Below are positions 24,262 through 33,151 of a DNA stretch of 64,000 bases, piece by piece (positions within the stretch are counted from its first letter, which is position 1; each line of letters opens with the position of its first letter). A program made the translations under genes and the position numbers. Source of the DNA: UBA5070 sp035913415 (GTDB lineage: Bacteria; Fibrobacterota; Fibrobacteria; UBA5070); NCBI GenBank assembly GCA_035913415.1, contig JAMIIV010000019.1:1-64000 (forward strand), written 5' to 3'. Below the pieces are notes generated by a model. The model was not told the origin of the DNA and ran no database searches. It saw nothing but the letters and a program-made list of their open reading frames with translations.

Positions 24262-24700
24262 CGCGCGAGTCCAGCCAGAGGGTGACGGGTCCGTCGTTGA
24301 CCAGATGCACGCGCATGTCGGCTCCGAACCGACCTCTCTCGACCTTCAAGCCCGTGCCAGCCAAGCCCTCGCAGAAGGCCTCCCACAGCGCCTGCGCGCG
24401 GGCGGGATCCTCGGCGGCGCCAAAACCAGGACGCCGCCCCTTGGAGCAGTCGGCAAGCAGGGTGAATTGCGACACGCACAACACTCCCCCTCCTGCCTGG
24501 GCGATGTCGAGGTTCATCTTCCCCGAAACATCCGGGAAGACTCGAAGGTGACGGATTTTGTCTACAAGCCGGGCGATGTCGGCGTCTGTGTCGCCGCGCG
24601 CCACCCCCAGCAGCACGAGGAACCCCGTTCCCACGCTCCCCACCACCACCCCGTCGATCTCGACCCTGGCCTCGGAAATCCTCTGCAGCAACGCTCTCAT
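24254..24700 (-). CDS. dtd: D-aminoacyl-tRNA deacylase
   Basis: 148 residues, the exact family size. It hydrolyses D-amino acids from mischarged tRNA. Two signature motifs are intact: SQFTLLADCSKGRRPGF and NDGPVTLWLDSR (the Gly-cisPro region). The N-terminus MRALLQRISEARVEIDG matches the family, which decides for 24700 over the longer in-frame start at 24736. Its ATG overlaps the dinB stop (ATGA), so it follows dinB in one transcript. Confidence 0.93.
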   Translation of the reverse strand: MRALLQRISEARVEIDGVVVGSVGTGFLVLLGVARGDTDADIARLVDKIRHLRVFPDVSGKMNLDIAQAGGGVLCVSQFTLLADCSKGRRPGFGAAEDPARAQALWEAFCEGLAGTGLKVERGRFGADMRVHLVNDGPVTLWLDSRDD

Positions 24701-25797
24701 GTCCATTCCTCCAGGGGCAGCACCAGTTGCTCCCATATACCGTCATCGCGGTGGTCATCCGACCCGAAATGGCTGGCCTGGATCCCCAGCAGACGCACCG
24801 GGCGGGCCCCGGCGTCGGTGTCGGACAGAAGCTCGATGGCGGTGCGCTCCAAGGCGTCCCGGTCGTCCAGCGGTTCGTCGAAGGTGCGCGAACGCGTGAC
24901 CTGACGGAAATCACCGAACTTCACCTTCAAGGTGACGGTGCGCCCCTGCAGGCCCGCCCGACCCAACCGATCGGCCACGCGGCCGGCGAGGTCGCGGAGG
25001 AATCGTCGCAGCACAAGGATGTCGGCCTCGTCCCGCTCGAAGGTGTCTTCGACGCCGATCGATTTGCGTTCGCGGTCGGATTCGACGGGACGGTCGTCCT
25101 GCCCGTCCGAAAGCCTCCACAGGAACGCTCCCGAACGACCCATCAGGCGGGCGAGATTGACCTCACCGTAGGCGTGCAAGTCTCCCCCGGTGCGCAAACC
25201 GGCCCCCACCAGACGTTTCTCGGTCACAGGCCCGACACCGAAGAATCGCCCCACCGGAAGTGCGTCGATGACCGCACGCGCACGTTCCGGGCGGATGATG
25301 GTCAAGCCGTCGGGTTTGCGCAGATCGGAGGCGATCTTGGCCAGGAACTTGCAGTAGCTCACCCCGGCAGATCCTGTCAGGGACAGCTCGGAGCGGATGC
25401 GGTCGCGGATCTCGCGGGCGATGGGGGTGGCCAGGTCGTACCCCTTCTTGTTGGACGTGACGTCCAGGTAGGCCTCGTCGAGGGACAGTGGCTCGATGGC
25501 GTCGGTGTAGTCGCGGAAGATGCCGTGCAGATGCGCCGAAACCTCCTTGTAGGCCTCGAAACGCGGGGGTACGAAGATCGCCTCCGGACACAATCGGGCC
25601 GCCTGCGAACACGGCATCGCGCTGCGGATCCCGAACCGTCGCGCCTCGTAACTGGCCGTGCATACCACCCCTCGCGATTGGGGTGGACCACCCACGACCA
25701 CGGGCAAACCCCGCAACCGCGGCTGGTCGCGCTGCTCCACCGCCGCGTAGAACGCGTCCATGTCCAGATGGACGATCCGTCGATCGAAAGTGTTCAC
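24697..25797 (-). CDS. dinB: DNA polymerase IV (Y-family translesion polymerase)
   Basis: 366 residues. Palm motifs HLDMDAFYAAVE and SLDEAYLDVT carry the metal-binding acidic residues. The thumb HhH region has FFGVGPVTEKRLVGAGL, and the C-terminal little-finger domain ends in QLVLPLEEW, a likely sliding-clamp binding peptide. The start is GTG 25797. TATCTTTG only four bases before it gives it a promoter of its own after gnd; no clear LexA-type operator is visible in the 33-base gap. It makes short error-prone patches opposite DNA damage. Confidence 0.93.
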   Translation of the reverse strand: MNTFDRRIVHLDMDAFYAAVEQRDQPRLRGLPVVVGGPPQSRGVVCTASYEARRFGIRSAMPCSQAARLCPEAIFVPPRFEAYKEVSAHLHGIFRDYTDAIEPLSLDEAYLDVTSNKKGYDLATPIAREIRDRIRSELSLTGSAGVSYCKFLAKIASDLRKPDGLTIIRPERARAVIDALPVGRFFGVGPVTEKRLVGAGLRTGGDLHAYGEVNLARLMGRSGAFLWRLSDGQDDRPVESDRERKSIGVEDTFERDEADILVLRRFLRDLAGRVADRLGRAGLQGRTVTLKVKFGDFRQVTRSRTFDEPLDDRDALERTAIELLSDTDAGARPVRLLGIQASHFGSDDHRDDGIWEQLVLPLEEWT

Positions 25798-25801
25798 TGA
25801 A

Positions 25802-25809
25802 CAAAGATA
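25802..25809 (-). promoter_or_regulatory. TAnnTTTG box before dinB
   Basis: Minus-strand TATCTTTG ends four bases before the GTG start of dinB, in the gap after gnd. Initiation there would make a leaderless mRNA. No ribosome-binding site lies in front of the GTG. Confidence 0.4.
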
Positions 25810-25830
25810 GGCGTCTGGCCACGCCGCGGA

Positions 25831-27258
<1,428 letters not shown>

Positions 27259-27411
27259 TTCTTGTCTTCCTGGATGCTCGGCAGGGCCTGTCTGAGCCTT
27301 TCGCCGGTCGTGGATTCGCGACTCTTCGGGGCGGCAGGTCCGCCGGACCGTGGGTCGTTCATGACCCCAAGGAACGAAAATTCCGGGTTTCCGTCCATGG
27401 CCCGACGGCAA

Positions 27412-28263
27412 TCAGAGCCAAGTGCCCAGGCGCAGATCGAGGCGACGCAAGTCGGAGGCGGGCTGGTGCAGGTCCATTTCCTGGGTCCGGACGATTCCAT
27501 CGGGTGAGCGCACGCGCATCGGGACCGTGACGTCGGGGCTGGTCTGGAAGGCCAGGGACATCCACTCGGTCTCGAGGAGAATTCGCCCCAACCGGAGCTG
27601 GAGCATCGCCCGGAAGGCGGGACGGGTGCCGGGCTCGAGCTCGATGGGCCCCGAGGTACCTCCCAACCCCCCGATCGTTTCGGCGGTCCAGAGCGGAAGC
27701 CGCAGACCGGCCTCCAACATCAGTTGGTCGCCCTTCGGCAGGGGGATTTCCGCTGCGATCACCGGCTGGACGGTGGCATGCTGCCAGGTCTCGACATACC
27801 CATGGATGCCCGGCTCGTTGAACCTGTCGGAGTCGATGGTGCGCACCCATCGATGGTACCCCATGCGCACGGAAGGCACGAGGACTCCGTGTCGACCAAC
27901 TGGCCTCGCCCACCCCGCGGTGGCTTCGCCGTTGCCTGCGAAATAGTGGGTGTGCGACGAATACTCCTGCTGCCCCCCATTGATGGTCTGGAGAGCGCCT
28001 TCGTAGCCCACGGCTCCGTATGCCAATTCCACCTCGCCCCCCAGACGCCAGGCCGAGTACTGCCGTCGCAGGCGCGTTCGCAAGGTGGGCACCAGACCGG
28101 ATTCCAGGACCACGCGCTGGTCGCCGAAGTATTCCTCCCATTTCCAGTCCATGGCACCCACCAGGATCTCCCCGTGCGCAGACTGCGGCCATCGGAGGGG
28201 CGTCGCCGGGACAAGGGGGGCGAGAAGTGCCAGCAGACCAGCGAGGATGCGTAACGTGCTCAT
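27412..28263 (-). CDS. Exported, beta-barrel-like protein of unknown function
   Basis: 283 residues with a clear signal peptide (STLRILAGLLALLAPLVPATP). The mature part alternates polar and hydrophobic residues with many aromatic strand ends (YSAWRLGGEVELAYG, AFRAMLQLRLGRILLETEW) and ends in LRLGTWL, close to an outer-membrane barrel ending in an aromatic/hydrophobic residue. This suggests a small outer-membrane barrel of 10-12 strands. No family is recognised. It is divergent from pdxB, 45 bases apart, with a TAnnTTTC box nine bases before the ATG. Confidence 0.6.
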   Translation of the reverse strand: MSTLRILAGLLALLAPLVPATPLRWPQSAHGEILVGAMDWKWEEYFGDQRVVLESGLVPTLRTRLRRQYSAWRLGGEVELAYGAVGYEGALQTINGGQQEYSSHTHYFAGNGEATAGWARPVGRHGVLVPSVRMGYHRWVRTIDSDRFNEPGIHGYVETWQHATVQPVIAAEIPLPKGDQLMLEAGLRLPLWTAETIGGLGGTSGPIELEPGTRPAFRAMLQLRLGRILLETEWMSLAFQTSPDVTVPMRVRSPDGIVRTQEMDLHQPASDLRRLDLRLGTWL

Positions 28264-28272
28264 GGGAACGAC

Positions 28273-28280
28273 GAAAGGTA
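28273..28280 (-). promoter_or_regulatory. TAnnTTTC box before the barrel-like gene
   Basis: Minus-strand TACCTTTC ends nine bases before ATG 28263. It lies back to back with the pdxB box (28294-28301) in the 45-base divergent gap. Confidence 0.45.
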
Positions 28281-28293
28281 GGCCGTCGGGAAA

Positions 28294-28301
28294 TAGCTTT
28301 G
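28294..28301 (+). promoter_or_regulatory. TAnnTTTG box before pdxB
   Basis: TAGCTTTG ends seven bases before ATG 28309, with no ribosome-binding site between. This is one of the clearest cases for a leaderless or near-leaderless transcript. Confidence 0.5.
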
Positions 28302-28308
28302 GGCAACC

Positions 28309-29478
28309 ATGATCATCGTCGACCAGAACATCCCCTTCGGGACCGAGGCGTTTGCCGACCTTGGAGACATTCTCCGACTGCCGGGCCGCGAGATCCGCCG
28401 CGAGCACCTTGCCACCGCCACCGCCTTGATCGTCCGTTCCATCACGCGCGTCGACAAGGCCCTTCTGGATGGCACGCCCGTGCGTTTTGTCGGCACCTGC
28501 ACCATCGGCACCGACCACTTGGACCTCCCCTGGCTGGAGAGCCAGGGGATCGAGTGGACATCGGCCCCGGGGTGCAATGCCCGTTCGGTGGCGGAATATG
28601 TCGTGGCCGCCGTGGCGTTGGCCCATCGCCGGGGCAGACTGGACCTTTCGCTGCGGCCTTGTGCAGGCGTCATCGGAGCTGGCCGCGTCGGGACCCAGGT
28701 CGAGAAGATCCTGCGCTCCCTCGGGCTGGAGGTGCGGCGCAACGATCCCCCCCGGGCCGAATCCGAAGGCCCCGACGGATTTTCCGACCTCGACGAACTC
28801 ATCGCGACCAGCCAGGTGGTCTGCGCCCACCTGCCGCTCACGTCCTCGGGAGCTCATCCCACCCGAGGCCTGCTCACATGGCAGCACCTGCACCGACTGC
28901 CCCCCGGGGCTTTGTTCTTGAACGCGGGCCGAGGCTCGACGGCACCGACGGCGGACCTGCTGCGACTGGCCGACGCGCGGCCGGACGTGACTCTCGTCCT
29001 GGACGTCTGGGACCCCGAACCGTCTTTCCCGGTCGCGCTGGCCTCGCGGTGTATGGTCGGAACGCCCCACATCGCCGGCTACAGCTTCGAAGGAAAGGTC
29101 GAAGGCACCCGGATGGTCCGGGCCCGCCTGGGCGACTGCCTGGGACTCCCCCCTTGGGCGCCCCCCCCCTCCCTCGCGCCCCCCCTGGAGTGGAGTCCGC
29201 GAACGGGTGAATCCCGATCCCCGACCGACCTCTTGGCGGACCTGATCCTTTCGGCCTACGACATCGCAGGCGATGCCGCCCGGTTGCGCGCCCTGGAAGT
29301 TCTTGGTGACCAAGAACGCGGACCGTCGTTCGACGGATTGCGACGCGATTATCCCCAGCGGCGGGAATTCGCCAGCCGTGCGATTTCCGGATGGCACCAT
29401 CTCCCCGAATCGATTCGCGGAATCGCATCGGACATCGGATTCCAACCGTTCCGAGAATATCCAATCCCGAGCCGGTAA
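28309..29478 (+). CDS. pdxB: Erythronate-4-phosphate dehydrogenase
   Basis: 389 residues. It carries out the second step of DXP-dependent pyridoxal phosphate synthesis. The start MIIVDQNIPFGTEAFADLG is typical of PdxB. NAD-binding and catalytic parts follow: APGCNARSVAEYVVAA, GVIGAGRVGTQVEKIL, LNAGRGST, LDVWDPEP and TPHIAGYSFEGKVEGT (catalytic His). The C-terminal extension of about 80 residues is the PdxB-specific dimerisation region, which argues against a general 2-hydroxyacid dehydrogenase. Confidence 0.9.
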   Translation: MIIVDQNIPFGTEAFADLGDILRLPGREIRREHLATATALIVRSITRVDKALLDGTPVRFVGTCTIGTDHLDLPWLESQGIEWTSAPGCNARSVAEYVVAAVALAHRRGRLDLSLRPCAGVIGAGRVGTQVEKILRSLGLEVRRNDPPRAESEGPDGFSDLDELIATSQVVCAHLPLTSSGAHPTRGLLTWQHLHRLPPGALFLNAGRGSTAPTADLLRLADARPDVTLVLDVWDPEPSFPVALASRCMVGTPHIAGYSFEGKVEGTRMVRARLGDCLGLPPWAPPPSLAPPLEWSPRTGESRSPTDLLADLILSAYDIAGDAARLRALEVLGDQERGPSFDGLRRDYPQRREFASRAISGWHHLPESIRGIASDIGFQPFREYPIPSR

Positions 29479-29503
29479 TCGCAACCGACCCGGGGATTGA
29501 AGG

Positions 29504-29902
29504 TCAGGCCAGTCGGTATTTGGTTCCGCGGGCCTTGCCGAATCGAACGATGCGACGCTCGGAAAGCAATTCCGAAAGCGTGGTCCGCAACGCGATTCCG
29601 TCGAATCCCACGCGCGAAGCGATCTCGGACGGGGCCAGACCTTCGGTTCCGTCCAGTGACCGCAGGACGCGGTCGGAGCGCTCGCCCTGGGGAATCCGGG
29701 GCAGCGTTGTGCGAGGCTTGCGAGCAAGGGGAGCAATCGCGGCGGCCGGAAGGCCTTCCGCCTCGCGGATCATGGCTTCCAGCTTGCGGATCTCGACGCG
29801 ATGTTCTTCGATCTTGCGACGGATTTCGCTGACCTGCATGCTGCGACGTCGGACCAGTTCCTTCTCGAGATCTTCGAGGGGAACACTCTGCAATAGCGTC
29901 AT
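29504..29902 (-). CDS. Small coiled-coil plus winged-helix regulator
   Basis: 132 residues. The first 55 form a charged helix with coiled-coil character (LEDLEKELVRRRSMQVSEIR). The last 60 look like a winged helix: LDGTEGLAPSEIASRVGFDG then LRTTLSELLSERRIVRFGKA, with the wing KARGTKYRLA. The start ATG 29902 has AGGAGA about nine bases upstream. It lies convergent to pdxB and divergent from the cyclase gene. A perfect inverted repeat just downstream of its likely promoter could be its own operator. Similar small proteins are often annotated as hypothetical DNA-binding proteins; no specific family is claimed. Confidence 0.65.
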   Translation of the reverse strand: MTLLQSVPLEDLEKELVRRRSMQVSEIRRKIEEHRVEIRKLEAMIREAEGLPAAAIAPLARKPRTTLPRIPQGERSDRVLRSLDGTEGLAPSEIASRVGFDGIALRTTLSELLSERRIVRFGKARGTKYRLA

Positions 29903-29949
29903 TTGGAATCGTCTCCTGGGACCGTGCGCTCGAATTGTTGGGATAGGCC

Positions 29950-29985
29950 CGCAACGGCCAACCCGTTGCGACCAAGGGCAATATA
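29950..29985 (-). promoter_or_regulatory. Candidate promoter and operator of the winged-helix gene
   Basis: On the minus strand TATATT (29985-29980) is a good -10 but no clear -35 is seen. Downstream lies a perfect inverted repeat, CGCAACGG at 29950-29957 and CCGTTGCG at 29963-29970, with a 5-base spacer. It sits where a repressor could block initiation. Confidence 0.4.
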
Positions 29986-30114
29986 CAACGTGCGCGGTTC
30001 CAACATCACATTCCCAATCGCGATGGCGACACTTCGGCAAACGCTTCCGGAATGCGTGTTTTGCGCCATAAGCCCTTGCGTGCTCCGGGGCCGACATCCT
30101 ACCATGGCCGGGAT

Positions 30115-33100
30115 ATGCCTGACGTTTCCCGTCCCAGCCTCCTTCCCAAGAACGTCCGTCGCCTGCTCCAGGCGGTCGGCGTCTCCCTGGCCTGCACCGT
30201 GGGATGGATGGGAGTGTCCACCTTGCTCGCCGACCCCGTGGCACGTCTGGAAGGGGTGCTTTCCGATTTTCGGAACCGTGCCTGGATGGTCCTTTACGGT
30301 CCGTCCCCAGAGGATGTGCCGAGTCCTGTGACCGTGGTCGACTTCGACGAACGGACCCTCCAGGAGCTCGGCGTCTACGGGGAACACTACCGCGAGTACC
30401 ACGCCGGGGTTGTCGACCACCTCTCGCGCAATGGCGCGGCGGCGATCGTCTTCGACGTGCTGTTCAAGAAATCCGATTCCGGCTCCCGGAGCGTCGCCAC
30501 CTTGGAGACACGGCTGCGACGCGCGGGCTGGCCGATTCCCTCGGATTCCGGTGCCCGGGAACGTCTTCGGCGCAGCCTGGACGTGTCGGCCATGCTGGAG
30601 GAGGCCGTGGGGCGATCGGGCCGCACCATCATCGCCGCGCAACTGGGCAACCACCTCGACTACCCCAATCCATCGGATTGGATCCCCAAGGCCCGCGCCA
30701 CCTGGCGAGATTCGGTCTGGCCCCGGTCGATCCACCTGTCCGGCCCGGCGCTGGCGACGCTGCGCGGACTCAACACCCTGGACGGGGTCTATCCGGCCTT
30801 GGCGCGACAGGCCGAACGCCAAGCCCTCGCCAACATCGAAGCAGACCTCGACGGCACCGTACGTCGCCTCCAATTGCTGTGGCGGTTCCCCGACACATCC
30901 CTCCAGGACCCCCTCCTGGCCCCGGAAGGCACCGCATCGCCATCGGCCTACCCGGTGCTGTCCCTGGCCACCACGCTGCGCCTGTTCGGTCGTGCTCCCG
31001 ACGAGATGCGCTACGAACCCGGGCGCTGGGTCGACCTCGGCGCCCCCCTCCGGGTCTGGCGCGACGTGCGCGGCGTGCTGCGCACCTCCGCCCCGGAGTT
31101 GACCTGGCCCATGTGCGAGGGACTGAGAGCCGCGCGAAGGCAACTGGATTCCCTCCGCCGCGTCCGCACCGGTTCCGTCGCCGTCGCGGGCGACGTCGTT
31201 TTCCGACGCATGGAAGGCGGAATGCTCGCGATCGCCCTCGACTTCCCGGACAGTCTCGATGATGCCATGGTTCGCGCCCTGATCCCCCTGGGGCCCGACA
31301 CCTCCTGGTGGGGTGAAGTCCCACCGGACGGCAGCCCCGCAGCCCTATCCGACCTCGTCATGGTCCGTCGGGACACCACAGGATTCGTACTGGCCACCCT
31401 GGCCGCAGCGGGCGATGTGCAAAGGCCTCCGACCCTGGAGACCACCGTTCCGAAGGCCACGATGCGGCTCATCCAGTCGGGCCTGGCCGACCTCGTGCAG
31501 CGCGAGGTCCTGGACGACCGGCAGACGTACCTCCGCGAGGCCTTCTCCAACGCCTTGGACGTCCAGTGGGACCGGCCGAAGGCCAGGTTCTCCACCCCGC
31601 TGTTGGCCCTGCGCGGGTCGAGCGTCGAAGACCTGCTGTCCCTCGAAGCTCGCCAGATCGATTCGCTGCGCATCGGCGACACGATCGCGTTGGGCGATCC
31701 GGTGCGCATCCCGGTCGACGCCCGCGGCAGCGCCCTGCTGGCCTTCCCCGCCCCGGCGCGGTGGGTTGCGCGCAAGGCAGATGAAAGCTGGATCCGCCAC
31801 GTTTCCTACGTGGACGTGCTCAACGGCAGACTCGATCCGGGCCTGATCCCTGGGCGCGTCTTCCTGCTGGGGAGTTCCGCCATCGCGATGGCGGATTTCG
31901 TCGACGCTCCCATCGAGCAGAAACATCCCGGCGTGAACGTGCAAGCCTTGGCGATCCACCAGTGGGCTTCCGGTAACGTGTTGCGACTGCCGCCCGCCTG
32001 GGTGGACCGCCTCATCCCCGTCACCACCTCGCTCGTGGCGGGCCTGCTGGCCGCCTACCTGGCCCCTGCCTGGGCCCTATCCTCGGCTTTCCTGATGCTG
32101 GCGGGCTGGTTCGCCCTCACCGTCCAACTGTTCCAGATGGGCTGGTGGGCCCCGCTCCTGGGTGTCATCGGTCCGGCGCTTCTGGCCACCGGCACCATGT
32201 CGGCCCTTCGCTACCTGCTGGAGGAACGCGAGAAGCGGTTCCTCCACGACGCGTTCAAGACCTACCTCTCCCCCGTCCTGATCGAGCAGATGATCGAATC
32301 CGGAGACCCTCCCCGGCTGGGTGGCGAAGAGCGCGTGATCTCGGCTTTCTTCTCCGACATCCAGGCCTTCAGCACCTTCTCCGAAGCCATCGGGTCGCCA
32401 TCGCGCCTGGTCGAACTCCTGAACGAGTACCTCAATTCGCTCACGAACATCCTCGAGGCGAACGCCGGAGCGCTCGACAAGTACATCGGGGATGCCATCG
32501 TGGCGATGTTCGGGGCCCCCCTGCGCGTGGACGACCACGCTCGCCGAGCGGTCGAGACCGCCGTGGCCATGCAGGAAAGGCTGGCGATCCTGCGCGCGGG
32601 ATGGCAGAATCAGGGGGATGCTTGGCCGGAGATCGTCCACCACATGCGCATGCGCATCGGCCTGAACACCGGACCCGCGGTGACGGGGAACATGGGATCG
32701 CAACTTCGCATGAACTACACAATGATGGGAGACACGGTGAATCTCGCCGCCCGCCTCGAAAGCGGGGCGAAGCACTATGGCGCCTACATCCTGGCCACCG
32801 AGGCCACCGTGCACGCCGCCGGACCGGGATTCGCCTGCCGCGAACTGGACACGGTCCAGGTCGTGGGTCGGCTCGAACCCGTCGTCATCCACGAGGTGTT
32901 GGGCCGCGATTCCGACCCCGCCCTCATCGCGATCCGGGAGAGTTTCGCCGCGGCCCGCCACCACTACCTCGCCGGCGATTTCGCCGCCGCTCTGGACGGA
33001 TTCCGACGCAGTCGGGAGCTTGAACCGCTGCGCGGCCAGCCGGGCGTGAAGACCACGCCGTCCGAAGTGTTCATCGAACGCTGCGAGGCCTACCTCCGCG

Positions 33101-33147
33101 ATCCCCCCAAGCAATGGAGCGGCATCCACGTGTCGACGGAGAAATAG
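30115..33147 (+). CDS. CHASE2-domain class III adenylate cyclase
   Basis: 1010 residues. After an N-terminal membrane helix comes a large CHASE2 sensor (VTVVDFDERTLQELGVYGEH and, before the membrane part, GLIPGRVFLLGSSAIAMADF). Three membrane helices follow at about 631-702, then a class III cyclase domain (about 739-920). The two metal-binding Asp are at about 748 (FFSDIQAF) and 793 (YIGDAIVAMFGAP), and the transition-state Asn/Arg at about 876/880 (GDTVNLAARLE). All are present, so it should make cAMP in response to an external signal. ATG 30115 is used, with TACCATGG seven bases upstream. It is followed after four bases by a kinase gene. Confidence 0.92.
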   Translation: MPDVSRPSLLPKNVRRLLQAVGVSLACTVGWMGVSTLLADPVARLEGVLSDFRNRAWMVLYGPSPEDVPSPVTVVDFDERTLQELGVYGEHYREYHAGVVDHLSRNGAAAIVFDVLFKKSDSGSRSVATLETRLRRAGWPIPSDSGARERLRRSLDVSAMLEEAVGRSGRTIIAAQLGNHLDYPNPSDWIPKARATWRDSVWPRSIHLSGPALATLRGLNTLDGVYPALARQAERQALANIEADLDGTVRRLQLLWRFPDTSLQDPLLAPEGTASPSAYPVLSLATTLRLFGRAPDEMRYEPGRWVDLGAPLRVWRDVRGVLRTSAPELTWPMCEGLRAARRQLDSLRRVRTGSVAVAGDVVFRRMEGGMLAIALDFPDSLDDAMVRALIPLGPDTSWWGEVPPDGSPAALSDLVMVRRDTTGFVLATLAAAGDVQRPPTLETTVPKATMRLIQSGLADLVQREVLDDRQTYLREAFSNALDVQWDRPKARFSTPLLALRGSSVEDLLSLEARQIDSLRIGDTIALGDPVRIPVDARGSALLAFPAPARWVARKADESWIRHVSYVDVLNGRLDPGLIPGRVFLLGSSAIAMADFVDAPIEQKHPGVNVQALAIHQWASGNVLRLPPAWVDRLIPVTTSLVAGLLAAYLAPAWALSSAFLMLAGWFALTVQLFQMGWWAPLLGVIGPALLATGTMSALRYLLEEREKRFLHDAFKTYLSPVLIEQMIESGDPPRLGGEERVISAFFSDIQAFSTFSEAIGSPSRLVELLNEYLNSLTNILEANAGALDKYIGDAIVAMFGAPLRVDDHARRAVETAVAMQERLAILRAGWQNQGDAWPEIVHHMRMRIGLNTGPAVTGNMGSQLRMNYTMMGDTVNLAARLESGAKHYGAYILATEATVHAAGPGFACRELDTVQVVGRLEPVVIHEVLGRDSDPALIAIRESFAAARHHYLAGDFAAALDGFRRSRELEPLRGQPGVKTTPSEVFIERCEAYLRDPPKQWSGIHVSTEK

Positions 33148-33151
33148 CGCC

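Noticed and set aside
25798..25830. LexA-type operator before dinB
   Set aside because: The gap has no CTG-N10-CAG or similar repeat; only the TATCTTTG box stands out.
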